Assembly: GCF_019175385.1 (NCBI RefSeq)
Contig: NC_083339.1
Span: forward strand, 47,106,074-47,170,073
Direction: 5' to 3'
Source of the DNA: Lycium barbarum
Lineage: Eukaryota; Streptophyta; Magnoliopsida; Solanales; Solanaceae
Length of the DNA: 64,000 bases
This document shows positions 33,373 through 45,785 of this stretch, piece by piece. The position numbers and the translations under genes were made by a program. Position 1 is the first letter of the stretch. Each line of letters starts with the position of its first letter. Below the pieces are notes generated by a model. That model saw only the letters and a program-made list of their open reading frames with translations, had not been told where the DNA came from and did no database searches.

Positions 33373-34620
33373 ATGCCGCCAAAGGGAAAGGCCACAGCCG
33401 CCCAGAAGGGAAAAACTATGACGAAAAGACAGGCAGAAAGAGAGCCTCTGACAAATGTAGAGGAGGGCGAATCACAAAATGAGGCCTCGCCCAATGTAGA
33501 AGAGCAAGGAGGAGCCTCAGTCCCAGTTCCTCCACCAGGTTCTTCGGGTCAACAAGTGACCGAAGCTATTCATCTATTGACGCAATTGGTTGCCGCCCAG
33601 GCACAGCGACAGAGTGCGGGCCAGAGTGATCGTTCCGCCAGTACGTGAGCCCGTGATTTCCTGACTTTAAATCCTCCGAAATTTTTCGGGTCGAAGCCAT
33701 ATGAGGACCCACAAGGCTTCATTGAAGAGATGTTGAGGACGTTGAAACTTATGCATGCTTCTGAGACCGAATCGGTAGAGTTGGCTTCTTATAGGCTCCG
33801 CGATGTGGCGGTATTGTGGTACAACAACTGGATAGCATCGAGGACGGAAAATGCACCTCTCCCCGTTTGGTAATAGTTTGTTGATGCTTTCATTCGCCAT
33901 TATTTGCCGCCGGAGGTCCGCCGAGCTAGAGCGGACAGGTTCTTAAATCTGAAGCAAGGAAACATGAGTGCTCGGGAGTATAACATGCAGTTTAATTCTT
34001 TGGCCAGGTATACCCCGACTATGGTGGCCGATATGGGCGATCGTGTACACAGATTTATGAGTGGCTTGGGGCCACATTTGTTTAGAGATTGTCTGACGGC
34101 CTCTTTGCAAGACGGAATGGATATTTCCCGAATACAGGCACATGCTCAGAATCTTGAGGAATGACAACAGTTGCATAGAAGTGATCGTGATAATGAAAGA
34201 AGGCAAGGTAAGAGAGCTAGATCTATGGGAGCGAGCAGCGAATATAGAGGGGGACCGAGACAGATGCATTCTAGGCACTCAGGTCAGTCAGCGACTAGTG
34301 CGCCTCCCAGATTCTCAGATAGGAGGTTTGATCGTTCTTTTCAGACAGGACAGGGCCAAAGTTCGAGGGCCTCATATTCTCAGTTTAGGGGAGATTCTAG
34401 TCAGAGGAGACCCTCAGTACCGCGGTGCAGCCAGTGCGGTAGACTACATTCCGGACAGTGCCGTCAGGGTTCGGATGCTTGCTACGTCAGCGGGCAGGTT
34501 GGTCATATGATGAGAGATTTCCCTTCAGCAAGGGGTAGAGTTGGGACTCAGCCTATGGGACCAGCAACTGGGTCTTCTTCAGTACGCCCGACAGCACAGA
34601 CTCCTTAGACTACAGTAGGT
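33373..34620 (+). pseudogene. E4 unit 2 gag (broken)
   Basis: It starts MPPKGKATAAQKGK at 33373, after a long leader ending in GATTTCAG. The capsid-like domain runs RDFLTLNPPKFFGSKP to LRDVAVLWYNN (about 33655-33830). There is a TGA stop at 33646 and two adjacent stops at about 33871-33876. It resumes FVDAF...NLKQGNMSAREYNMQFNSLARY (33877-34164). A frame break near 34160 leads to an Arg/Ser-rich tail. The CCHC knuckle is damaged: CYVSGQVGHMMRDF has lost its second and last Cys. Confidence 0.88.
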
Positions 34621-34639
34621 AGAGGCAGATGCAGAGGGG

Positions 34640-35033
34640 GAGCATCTACCTCAAGTGCCGTTCAACCCCGCGTATATGCTTTTGCTAGGCGACAGGATCT
34701 TGATTCTTCCCCAGATGTTGTCACAGGTACATTGACAATATTTTCCCGTGATGTATATGCTTTGATCGATCCGGGTTCTACTTTCTCTTACATTACTCCG
34801 TATGTTGCGGATTGTATTGGGGTTAAATCCGAACCCATTAAACCTTTTGAGGTATTCACTCCGGTTGGTGATCCAGTAATAGCGAGGAAAGTATACAAAA
34901 ATTTTGTCATTGTGATATGTAATCGCCAGACTAAAGCCGATTTGATTGAGCTTGAAATGATAGATTTTGATGTAATCATGGGTATGGATTGGTTGGCCTC
35001 ATGTTATGCTAAAGTCGAAAGGCAAGAAAGATG
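34640..35033 (+). pseudogene. E4 unit 2 aspartic protease
   Basis: ALIDPGSTFSYI carries the intact active-site D-P-G (Asp at 34768-34770), followed by KSEPIKPFEVFTPVGDP and the downstream MGMDWL motif at about 34981. After SCYAK the sequence lacks about 110 bp that E5 has (12870-12990) and jumps to the RT-proximal KARMMIAKGY-like block, giving a stop at 35032. The retropepsin core looks intact, but its link to RT is lost. Confidence 0.85.
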
Positions 35034-36505
35034 ATAGCTAAAGGCTATATTTACCATCTAGTTCGGGTTCATGACACCGAGGCAAAGTCGCCAGCTTTCC
35101 AATCTGTTCCGGTAGTGAATGAATTTTCAGATGTATTTCCAGACGAACTACCAGGTCTTCCTCCTGAGAGGGAAATTGACTTCACTAGTGATGTATTGCC
35201 GGACACTAAGCCCATTTCTATTCCTCCTTATCGAATGGCTCCGGAAGAATTGAAAGAGCTGAAGGCACAGTTGAAGGACTTGCTAGAAAAGGGGTTTATA
35301 AGGCCCATATCATCGCCGTGGGGAGCACCAGTCTTGTTCGTGAGAAATAAGGATGGATCTCTACGGATGTGCATCGATTATAGACAGCTGAACAAGGTAA
35401 CAATAAAGAACAAGTATCCCCTCCCCAGAATTGACGATTTGTTTGACCAATTATAGGGTGCTAAGTGGTTCTCCAAGATAGATCTGAGATCTGGTTATCA
35501 TCAAGTGAGAATTAGAGAAGAAGATATTCCCAAAACAGCCTTCAGAATGAGGTATGGCCACTATGAGTTCCGAGTGATGTCGTTTGGGTTGACAAATGCC
35601 CCGGCAGTGTTCATGAATCTAATGAATAATGTGTTCAGGCCATTTTTGAATCTCTTCGTGATAGTATTTATTGATGATATGCTAGTGTATTCTCGCACAG
35701 AAACAAAACATGCAGATTATCTAAGAATTGTTCTAGGCATTCTTCGAGCTCGGGAATTATATGAAAAATTCTCAAAGTGTGAGTTTGGCTAAATTCTGTG
35801 ACATTCCTAGGTCATGTTATTTCAGATGATGGCATCCGAGTTGACACACAGAAAATAGAAGCAGTGAAGACTTGGCCAAGGCCTACAACGCCAACGGGAG
35901 TTCGTAGTTTTTTGGGTTTGGCAGGTTATTATAGAAGGTTTGTAGAGGGATTTTCATCTATTTCAGCTCCATTGACGAAGCTAACCCAGAATTCGGCGAA
36001 ATTTCAGTGGAACGATGCATGCGAGCGTAGTTTCCAAGAGTTGAAAGACAGGTACCTCAGCTCCAGTACTAACACTTCCAGAAGGGCCAGATGGCTATGT
36101 TGTGTATTGTGATGCTTCTGGTGTGGGACTAGGATGTGTATTGATGCAGCATGGGAAGGTGATTGCATACGCTTCGAGACAGTTATGGAAACATGAGAAG
36201 AATTATCCAACTCATGATCTCGAATTGGCCGCAGTTATTCATGTCTTAAAGATATGGAGGCATTATTTGTATAGTGTGCACGTCGATATCTATACAGATC
36301 ACAAGAGTCTCCAGCACATCTTCAAACAGAAGGAGTTGAACCTGCGGCAGAGGCGGTGGTTAGAATTGTTGAAAGACTATGATGTGGACATTTTGTACCA
36401 CCCCGAAAAAGCTAACGTAGTAGCTGATGCGCTTAGCCGTCGATCAATGGGTAGCTTATGTGAAGTTCCTTCAGAAAAGAAGGAGATGGTTCGGGAGCTC
36501 CATCG
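35031..36505 (+). pseudogene. E4 unit 2 reverse transcriptase and RNase H (broken)
   Basis: RT fingers and palm span [51 protein letters not shown] and [16 protein letters not shown], with the catalytic FIDD pair at 35673-35678. A TAG replaces the Gln codon at 35454. One base is missing at 35784-35785, at the same site as in E5. A 2-bp loss near 36052 shifts the frame before RNase H, which then runs intact ([27 protein letters not shown]) in the 36102 frame. Confidence 0.9.
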
Positions 36506-38033
36506 ATTAACAAGTCTTGGAATACGAGCAATTGATTCGGGTAGTACAGACACTAGCATTAATGACCCCACAGTTTCATCCGTGAATATAGAAGTGAAGG
36601 AACAACAATATGAAGATCCTCAACTAAGCCGATACCGAGACCTATCTCGTGGAAAGGAAAAGTCTCCATTTGAAGTTTCCATAGATGGGATCGTTAGATA
36701 TCGAGGCAGGAAATGTGTACTAGATGTGGCAGAATTGCGCCAACGGATTTTGGAGGAAGCACACTATTCTCGGTATTATATTCATCTCGGTGCAACTAAA
36801 ATGTATCATGACCTCAAATTGATATACTGGTGGGATGGCATGAAGAGGGACATAGCATATTTTGTAGCACAATGTCCGAATTGCCAACAGGTAAAAGCCG
36901 AACATGAGAAGCTAGGGGGCTTGTTGCTAGCAATGGAAATTCCTACGTGGAAATGGGAAGTAATTAACATGGATTTCATCGTGGGATTACCCCGTTCCCG
37001 TGGCAGGTATGATTCAATATGGGTGATCGTGGACAGACTCACAAAAGCAGCTCATTTCCTCCCGGTTAGAACCATGTATTCGGCAGAAGACTATACTAGG
37101 TTGTATCTAAAAGAAATTGTGCGACTTCGTGGAATTCCTTTGGCCATTAATACAGACAGAGGGGCACAGTTTACAACTAAGTTTTGGAAATCCTTCCAAG
37201 AAGGTTTGGGTACTGAAGTTAAGCTCAGCACAGCATTCCATCCGCAAACTGATGGGCAGGCCGAACGTACTATTCAAACCTTGGAAGATATGTTACGGGC
37301 ATGTGTGCTGGATTTTGGTGGAAGTTGGGACGATCATTTACCTCTTATTGAATTCGCATACAACAATAGCTATCATTCCAGTATTCAAATGGCTCCATAT
37401 GGAAGGAAATGTATATCTCCAATCGGATGGTTCAAAATAGGAGATGCACAACTAATGGGCCCAGAATTGATCTAACAAGCAATAGAAAAAGTCAAGGTGA
37501 TCCAAGATTGGTTGTTGACAGCCCAAAATCGCCAAAAGTCATATTCGGACAATCGCTGACCAAACTTGGAATTTCAGGTTGATGATTGGGTATTTTTAAA
37601 AGTGTCACCCATGAAAGGGGTGATGAGATTTGGTAAGAAAGGGAAATTGAGTCCCCGATACATTGGACCCTACAAAATCATCCGCAAGGTGGGTCAGGTA
37701 GCCTATGAATTGGATTTGCCTTCGGAGCTTGAAGCAGTTCACCCAGTCTTTCATGTTTCGATGCTCCGCAAATGTATTGGAGACCCAAAAAGAATAGTTC
37801 CGGTAGATGATGTGCAGGTGACAGAGAAGCTGACCTATGAAGAAGTACCTATTGCTATTTTAGACAGACAGGTGCGGAGACTTCGAAATAAAGAGGTAGC
37901 TTCGGTTAAAGTCTTATGGCGGAGTAGCAATCGAGAAGAAATGACTTGGGAAGCAGAAGAGAGCATGAAGTCTAAGTACCCACACTTATTCCAACCCCTG
38001 GGAGAGATCCAAGACGAAACGCCGACGATATGA
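36506..38033 (+). pseudogene. E4 unit 2 integrase and chromodomain-like C terminus
   Basis: The H2C2 finger (about 36755-36890) is followed by the D-D-E core with Asp at 36972, Asp at 37155 and Glu at 37263. Four residues are missing in frame at about 37400, where unit 1 has EALYRRK. TAA at 37473 and TGA at about 37557 break the frame. The C terminus (37566-38033) holds PRYIGPYKII and an intact chromodomain-like segment (AILDRQVRRLRNKEVASVKVLW, then EEMTWEAE), ending at TGA 38031-38033. It is the best preserved integrase here but not translatable through. Confidence 0.9.
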
Positions 38034-38199
38034 GGTATGTACGCTTCATTTTTATGCTTTTGGTCGTGTGTGGCCATGGATATGTTGATATTGTGATGTA
38101 GCCCTGTGAGGCGATGATATTATGGGTTGTTATGACAGGCTGGTAGTGTTAAATTACAGGGGAAACTCTGGCGAAATTTTCGTAGAATTCCGAGTGTTT

Positions 38200-38237
38200 A
38201 ACATTCGAGGACGAATGTTCCAAAAAGGGGGGAAGAA
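38200..38237 (+). promoter_or_regulatory. E4 unit 2 palindrome and polypurine tract
   Basis: AACATTCGAGGACGAATGTT at 38200-38219 is perfect. It is followed by CCAAAAAGGGGGGAAGAA up to the 3' LTR start at 38238. Confidence 0.9.
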
Positions 38238-40480
38238 TGTTACACCTCGGAAAAGTCCCCGTACATGTACAATGAATATACCAATGAAGGGTATGAGTGT
38301 GAAATTTTTTACTAAGTAGGGAATGGCGATTCATGAATTTTTTTGGAAATAAGAAAGTTGTAGAATTTCAATTCAGCCATTGGTCGTAAAACAGAATACG
38401 GCCCGTAAAGTGATTTACGGACCGTATACTGCCATCGTCCTCCAACGTTCCAAAAATTTCAACTTTCTGTCCAAAGTTTAAATGGTAATATACGACCCAG
38501 TTTACGGACCGTAAACTGAAATACGGCACGTAAACCATCATGACCTCCAGCAAACCTTTATGTTTTGATATGCTTAAATACAACCACGTTATACGGCCCG
38601 TAAACTATTATACGGTCCGTAAACTATGGTTTACGACCGCTGTACACCCAGACGACTGTTCATTAAAAATCAGATTTTGTGATTATTATAAGTGACTTTC
38701 TCATTCATTTTCATTCATGCTTCATCTATAACCTTCAAGAAATCTCTAGAACACTCCAAACACTTCAACCACAAGAATACCAAGGAAATCAATGATCATC
38801 AACACCAAATCTATGAAACAAAGTGTATGAAACCTAATTGGAAGTCATCTCCTTCAAGAAATTCCAAAAGAGGTGAAGAAGGGTTTTGGTGCTAAAGAAG
38901 TGATTCCACTCTAGGCTTGTTCCGCCATCATCTAAGGTATGTTTTATGACTTTATCATGTTAATTAAGGTATTGGAAAGCTAAGATGGTTGAAATGTAGA
39001 AGAACATAGAAAATGGGCCATTACTGAGTGAATAGTGTCACAATTGAATGATAGTTGAATGGAATCATGAACGTTGATATGTTGTGATGATGAATACGTT
39101 ATAAATGGTGTATAGACCATGGAATAGGTGTGAAGTAAGATAAATTATGATGATGAGCTAAAACCATTAAATGTGGAGAAATTGGAGAAAAATGGTGGAT
39201 TTTGCTAAATATAGATAAGTGATGAATGTTGATACGATATTGTGAGTGTTGTTGTAAATGTTGGGAGTTGAAATAGAACATGAGAAAAGTAGTAGAAACA
39301 AAGGAAACGCTGCCCAATTTTCTCTAGAAATAATGATGCGTTCTCATGGTCGATTGACTAACTGTATTGCGTATTCTTTCGTGAAGGTAACAATGTGATA
39401 TTGAAGGAGAACAAGTGAACGATAACTTAGCTAAATGACAAAGGTATGTGAGGCTAGTCCTTTTCTTTCTATGGCATGAATCCCATGATATGATTCTTCT
39501 TCCTTTTCATGATTCTCCTATATCCCAGAAAGCCAAGTGCCTAAGATCATGCATAGCTACATGAGTCAAGATATATGATGTGACGTCCTTATAAAGTAAA
39601 TGATATTGTTATTTGTATACACTCACCTTATATCCTAATCCCTTCAAGGTGAAGCAGAATGTTCATAAATGCTCATAATGGAATCGAGGGTTCACGACCT
39701 TACGTCACCTCGATAGAATGCAATTGTTCTAGAGTCCTTGTGCATGTATGATGAAAAGTATATTTTGATAAGCGTATCATTATAAATATTTTATGATGAG
39801 CATGTCATGATTGCATCACACCAGGCCTAGTTGGCCGGGCAGTCACCGAGAAAGCGGGCAGCTATACGATACACCATGGCCAGTTGGAATGGGCAAACAC
39901 CACTAGTAGGCGGCATGAGATGGTACCCCGGACGCGAGAGGCCTGGACACGGGCTAATGTTACTGATTATCACACCGCACCTATATGGTCGGGCAGTTTA
40001 GATATATATATATTCATATGATATGCATACATGAGATGATGATAGGCATAAAAGTAAGTCAGCATGCATTACTTTTCATATGATTCCCAGTCAGGTACAG
40101 TTGCTCCATACTTGATGCCTCCTTTACTTTCTTGATGTGTTGTTTTTGTTCATGCCTCTCATACTCAGTACAACATTCGTACTGACGTCCGTTTTCTTTA
40201 GACGCTGTGTTCATGCCCACAGGTAGACAGGGAGGCGAGCTCGATCCAGACTCTTAGGAGCTGTCGCTGATTGAAAGCACTCCATTGTCCGGAGGTGCTT
40301 ATGATTATCCTTTTGGTACATATGTATATTTTGGGGCATGACGGAGTCTTGTTCCGTCTACATGTATAATATGTCAGTAGAGACTCGTAGATGCGTAGTG
40401 TGGGTTAGATGGTCTCACAAGTTTATTACAGCATGCATGTATATATTATATATATTGTTTTGATGGCCGAATGAGGCATT

Positions 40481-40523
<43 letters not shown>

Positions 40524-40663
40524 TGATTGTGTTTTTTTTCCACCGGAAAATGTTTTTCATACAATTATGAATGATAAAGAAGCATAAATGACTATGACCA
40601 GTGAGGAAATAAGGGGTGCTCGGTGGTCAGCCTCGGGTCGCGGCTCCTAGCTGGGTCGTGACA
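38238..40663 (+). mobile_element. E4 3' LTR
   Basis: TGTTACACC...GTCGTGACA, 2426 bp, closely matching the middle LTR along its length. Much of the extra length is a longer TA microsatellite (40483-40520 against about 33016-33029) and extra U3 palindromes. The GTAAG duplication follows immediately. Confidence 0.93.
38385..38645. repeat. E4 3' LTR U3 palindrome cluster
   Basis: Units include TACGGCCCGTAAAGT, TTTACGGACCGTATAC, TTTACGGACCGTAAAC and TACGGCCCGTAAACTATTATACGGTCCGTAAAC (read as two units). At least seven palindromes or half-sites precede the TATAAG near 38687. Confidence 0.8.
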
Positions 40664-42271
40664 GTAAGGCTTAGTCCCCTCTTACTTGTACTTTTCCCTT
40701 TGTGTTTTGCTTTCTAGAAAATAAATAAAATAGCCATAGGCACCAAAAATGCCTAGTTGAAATTGCTTAAATATATATATATATTGAAACAAATATATCT
40801 CCTTCATTATAAGGTCAAATGGAGTGATTCAAAATCCAAACTTGACTAGAATTTCACAAAGAATCAATTGGAGGCATGAAAATTGAGTTTTGGGATCATT
40901 TGGCACAAGAAACGAGGCAGAACAACTGGGCCATTTTGCTATTTATTATTGTTTGGAGTTCTATCATCTTGAGAGCTTGGGTTTGGGAGAATTTAAGGAT
41001 GTTCTTCAAGTTTCTTCCATGGGGTAAAGTCTAAACCATAATCTAAGTATTTCCCTTTAATTCATTCCCTTGGTTTAAGCTTTAATCCATGATTGCTAAT
41101 GTAGGAAATTGGGATTTTTCATGAAAGGCGGTTTAATGGGCCTTTCTTGAGAAGTTCATAAAATTGGTTAGACTTCCTAAGTTTCTTTAAATGATGAAAT
41201 TGATTGGGATTATGCTAGATTATGATGTATCTAAGTGTGTTGATCATATACCTTCCATTACTAGTGATGAATTCTAGAATTTAAGAGTTAGGGTTTATAC
41301 CCAAAATCAGGGGTTTGCTTAGATTTCGAAATTGGATGAATCCTTGAGTTAATTTATAAATTAGTTGATGGGTTTTGATCACCTAGTTTTTAATTGGTTA
41401 ATTCAACCCCGAATTGTCCGTTTTTCCATTGTGGGCCCCGTTTCCCCAAATTCTAGGGTTGGTTTTTGACCCAATTTGAATGATAGTAATATAGGTATCG
41501 ATCTTCATGATTTCTCATCTAGATTTTGAATATGAATAGACTTTCTTGATCCCGAGGCTCAAGGAAGGGAAAGGCTAAGGTGTGATTGTTGGTGATATTG
41601 TTGTTCGGCCTTCCAGGTGAGTTACAGTTTACCCTATGGTGAGAATTCATTTAGCAAAGCATACATTTAGATGATATTGTCGGAGAAAGATTCTATAACC
41701 TAGGTGACGACGTGTACTTGGTTTTTGATTTATGTTGACTTATACTTATTGATTACCTGTTTATCTTACTTTATTATCTGGATTATGTTAGCTAAACTTA
41801 GTCAGCCTAAGATACCTACCAGTACTGTGGGTTTGTACTGACATGCACTTAATGCATTGTTTTATGAATGCAGAATTCCAAGTTGGATCTACCTCTGTTT
41901 CTCCTGGCTGATGGTCGCTCCGAGAGTTGCTTAGAGTCTACAGGGTGAGCACAAGACGTCCGCCGCCTTAAAGACCCATCTCTATTTATGTCTTATTTTC
42001 TATTCCGAGACATACTCGGACTTGATGTATTATTGATAATCCAGACTTGTAGATTCTAGTTAGATGCTCTTGTATGGATTAGACCAGACTCTTGGGTGTA
42101 TTTCCTTACTTTCGCACTGTTTCTATATTATTATCGTCAGACTTACGTGATTTATTCTCTATCGCTTATCGAATTATTTATTTATAATTTTACTATTGTT
42201 TGGTTGAGGGTTCGCTTATCGAGGTGGGAAAGGTAAGTGCCCGCACGACTTAGCTAACTTGGCTTGTGACA

Positions 42272-42778
42272 AGTTGGTATCAGAGCCCTAGGTTACCCTA
42301 TCTATAATACAAGAGAATGTCTGGTAAAGTCTCGTGGATCGGTATGATGAGCTCCGTACTTATCTACGAGTGGCTATATGACATTTAGGAAACTTCCAAT
42401 TCTTTCATTCTCTAATGCAACTTCATTCGAATTGGTATCTAGTCGATCCCAATTGGTATCTAGTCGATCCCAATTGGTATCTGAACTTTCTTATCTTAAT
42501 AACCCACGGAGGGTGGGCACTCATCTTTAAATTCTTATACGAATGGTTTATCTATGACGTGTGGTGGTTTGGCGTGAGATGGGCATTCTGATTCAGGAAA
42601 GTGATCAAGTTCAGTCTCCAGTGATGGCCTAAGAATTCAATTATGTGGATTCGCGATTAGATTGGTTTATTGTGAGACTTCGTGAGAAATGGGAAAGATA
42701 GTTCAGAGGGCTACAGGGTCTCCATGATTCAGCATTGGGTTGCTTGGAAGTGACTAGGTGCTTTGATGGTTTAACAAT
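42272..42778 (+). mobile_element. Family B internal remnant int2 with primer site
   Basis: It is a near-duplicate of int1, with the primer site at 42275-42286. A 20-bp unit (GTCGATCCCAATTGGTATCT) is present once more here than in int1, explaining the 507 against 486 bp. It has no gag-pol and no polypurine tract before L3. The duplication of a shortened internal region supports unequal crossover after the internal deletion. Confidence 0.8.
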
Positions 42779-43509
42779 TGTAACGACCCGTTTGGTCGTT
42801 ATAACGTTTTTACCGTTTTTGCCCCCGTTGACTCATCCCCCAGCCTTGTTAGTCCTATTTTGATCCATGGGGACCGGTGGCATAGTTCCCTAGGCAACGT
42901 TTTTGGTTTTGGAATGACTTTTAGAAAATTTGGTTTTAAAGTGAAAATCATTTGACTCAAAGTTGACTTTTGGGTAAACGTACCTGAAATCAAATTTCGA
43001 CATTTCCATTAGGTCCGGAGGGTGATTTATGACTTAGTTGTGTCATTGGTTTGGCTTCTGAAGGGTTCGGGTGTGATTTGGGTCATTGGTTGAGAAACTG
43101 GTTAAGTTAGAATTGGAGTTGACCACGGTCAACATCGGGTCAAGATGATCCTGTGTGGATGTTTGGAAGTTCCAATAAGTTTGTATGATGATTTTGGATA
43201 TGTCCACAAAGTTTGGTTAGATTCCGATGAGTTTTGGATAAGTTTAGGTTGTAAGGTGATTGTTTCGGTTTCGACGTTGATTTGAGCATAAAGGGTACAA
43301 TATTGAGAAAACAGCCTTTGATTCATATTTCGACTGAACAATTGTATCTGTATCGTAATTTTGAAACCATTGCGACTACAATCATCAAGTTTCAACATCG
43401 TATGAGGGGATTATGGTTATTTTACTAAGAATTTGGTTGCAAGATTTTTCAGTTTAATTATGAAATTGCCACAAAATTCATATTTAAAAATCTGCACTAT
43501 TCTGGAGTT

Positions 43510-44226
43510 GATGTTAGAGAAAGAAAGTGAAGAAGTTGATGAAAATGTTAATGGTAATGAGGGAAAACAAGTTGAAGCTGCTATCAATGAACAATATATT
43601 CACAATGGGAAAAACACGGCATAACAGTCCAAGCCTAATCACGCAAATCCTAAAAACTATAACCATTCAATAAAGATTCTTCAAAGTGGTAAAGTTGTGG
43701 GCAATCTAGAAGATATTCAGAGATGGAGAAATAATAAGGGCAAGCTTCAAATGAATTGAAATGGAGTTATCCAAAAGCAAGTTTCATTGCTTGCACAAAA
43801 ATCAGTTGAGAAAACTGCTGCAGGACAAGAATTAATTATAGTGAAAGATTCTAATGTTGTGGTGCAAACTTCTAATGCATTTGCTGCATTGGAGGAATGG
43901 GATAAGGAGCAGGATGAAGTTATTGAGGTGTTAGATGTTGAGGCTAGGCCACAAATGGTAACAGCTGCAGTACCAGTGATGGAGAAAAGTGCTAGCAAGC
44001 CTTCGAATATAAATGCCCCCGTATATACACCTGGGAAAAAGCAGTCCCCTGGGAAAACTAAGCAGTGGGTTCAAGCAGCTTTTGCACAACCTGTTGATGC
44101 TATTAGTAGTGAGTTGGTTACTACAAATAAATCATGTCAGAAAATTCCATCTAATACAGTTGTTAATACTTTTTGCACTGAAGGGGTGGAAAGAACATTA
44201 TGGAGTGACCAAGTGGAGGGAACATA
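43510..44226 (+). pseudogene. ORF1-like remnant of LINE copy B, 5' piece
   Basis: The frames at 43433-43624 and 43787-44227 contain LEKESEEVDENVNGNEGKQ, VVQTSNAFAALEEWD and PGKTKQWVQAAF. The Trp codon here is TGA in copy A. Stops at 43621-43623 (TAA for CAA) and 43757 (TGA) break the frame, and another follows at 44225. The remnant continues at 57842 and 60234, beyond the E9 and E7 insertions. Confidence 0.5.
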
Positions 44227-45785
44227 GAAAATGGTAAAATTGTGGGTGATAAAGATGAGGTATATGAACATGTTAGACCCTGTATTTTATACGTCGAGTT
44301 ATTCGCAAAGGAATCGACGTGAGATAGAAATCTCGAATTTTTTTAATTTCTAAACTAGAACTAATCGGTTATAAATTTTACTTAGTATAAGAATGTTGTT
44401 GGAAATTAGGAACTACTTAATTGTGGTGTTAAGTAAAAATTAGTGGCAACAATGAGTCAATATGAACATTAACATGCCATGTCCAAAAGATGACTCAAAG
44501 TCATCTAAAATAAGGCTATTATGGAAGACATACAAATATGCATTTAATGTTGATTCATCCACTACACTTTCATGGTATAGTGGACAACCAGATTGAAAGG
44601 AATAAAGGTGTGAATTTCGGCCAAGGTGGCTGAAAATAAGGCATCCATGTGAGGCATGCATTTGAATATTGAAGGCATCTATTACTTTATGAAAGCATGC
44701 ATTATTTTATGAAGGCATACAAGTTGGATGAGTCATTGCACATTTAAATATTGACCATTCATCTTTGTATGATTGCAATGGACAAGGTTATTGTATGAAT
44801 CATCCACTACACATGCAATTGTCTTGTAAACAATTAAATGGAAAGAAGAATAAAGGAAACAAAGAGGGAAGTTCAGCCGAAAGTTTAGAGAAAAGAATTG
44901 AATTTTAGTGTAAAGTTAATTGAGTGCTCAATGTCATGAGTGGAGCATGTGTTGTGTCCAACTTGTAGTCATCTTAGTTTAATCAAATGGATGACTAAGA
45001 GAGCTCATCTTCTCATTTCAACTTCACAACACAAAAATAGAAAGACTAGAGAAGGAGAGAAAAGCTCTCGGCCAAAGGGCTGAAAATTTAGCTCTTTGTG
45101 TGTTGATCAACAAAATATTTCTTCAAGCATTTCAACCCTTTAGAAGGTCCCTAGAAACGTGAAGATAGTCATTGGAGCAACAAGAACCATTATCATTTCA
45201 ATTCACAAACTCTAGCCAAGTTGAGAAGTCGGATTGTCAAGGTAAGATCTAACTTTCTTTTACATGTGTTAAGGGTGATGTAGATGTGTGAATATAAGTT
45301 TCATGCATGAAATGATGTGTGTTGATGTTGGAACATGATAGTAGACATGAACTTATATATGTTGATGTTGAAGAATGGTTGTAACTTGATGAACATGAAT
45401 TGCATGCATAAGATCATGAATGTTGGTGTTGGAATGTTAATGTGGCCGTATGGACTGTTTTAGTGGCCATGGTGGACTGATTTTCTTTAGTATTTATGGA
45501 TGATGCTATCATAGATTGCATGGTAAAAAGAATGAAAATAATTGGAAGGTTAAACGTGAAGTTGTGTTAGTATGAATATAAATTGAATCCATGAAATCTT
45601 GTGTGTGATGTTCAAGCATGTTGAAACCGTGTAGGGACTGTTTTGTGTGGTAGATAATGAACTGATTTTACTTGATATTTTGATTGTTGTTGTCATGAAT
45701 TTTATGATGGAAATGGAGGTATTTAATGGTTGGAGTTGGAACTAAAATCGTTTGTGGGTTGTTGTAAGGATTATAGTGATGAAAA

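Larger units (their letters stand above)
28453..40663 (+). mobile_element. E4: tandem gypsy array (LTR fragment, internal, LTR, internal, LTR)
   Basis: The array is bounded by a GTAAG duplication (28448-28452 and 40664-40668). LINE copy B has the uninterrupted site at about 61444-61454 (GTAAGGTAAGGCC). The order is: LTR fragment (28453-28549), partial internal 1 (28551-30796), full LTR (30797-33168), full internal 2 (33169-38237), full LTR (38238-40663). Only the outermost ends carry the duplication, so this was one insertion expanded by unequal LTR recombination and later shortened by a deletion in unit 1. Confidence 0.92.
26271..40780 (+). mobile_element. LINE-like element copy A (ORF1 and 3' end only), split by E4
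   Basis: The inserted DNA runs 26271-28452 and resumes 40669 to about 40775, about 2.3 kb net. It holds a long Glu/Lys/Gln/Val-rich ORF1-type region, then about 300 bp of T-rich DNA and a 3' end (GAAAATAAATAAAATAGCC...GCTTAAATATAT). No endonuclease or reverse transcriptase is present. A-rich tail, absence of LTRs and ORF1 style suggest a non-LTR element with ORF2 deleted, but no target duplication is visible. Copy B (43503-61561) has the same structure, so the deletion is older than the duplication. Confidence 0.6.
25547..42271 (+). mobile_element. Family B LTR, copy L2, interrupted by LINE copy A and E4
   Basis: It begins TGTAACGACCCGTTTGGTCG, and its sequence breaks near 26270, where the LINE-like element enters. 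It resumes near 40781 (ATATTGAAAC) and ends CTTGTGACA at 42271, followed by a primer site at 42275-42286. Net LTR is about 2.2 kb. L3 has the same start and the same break point. Confidence 0.85.
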
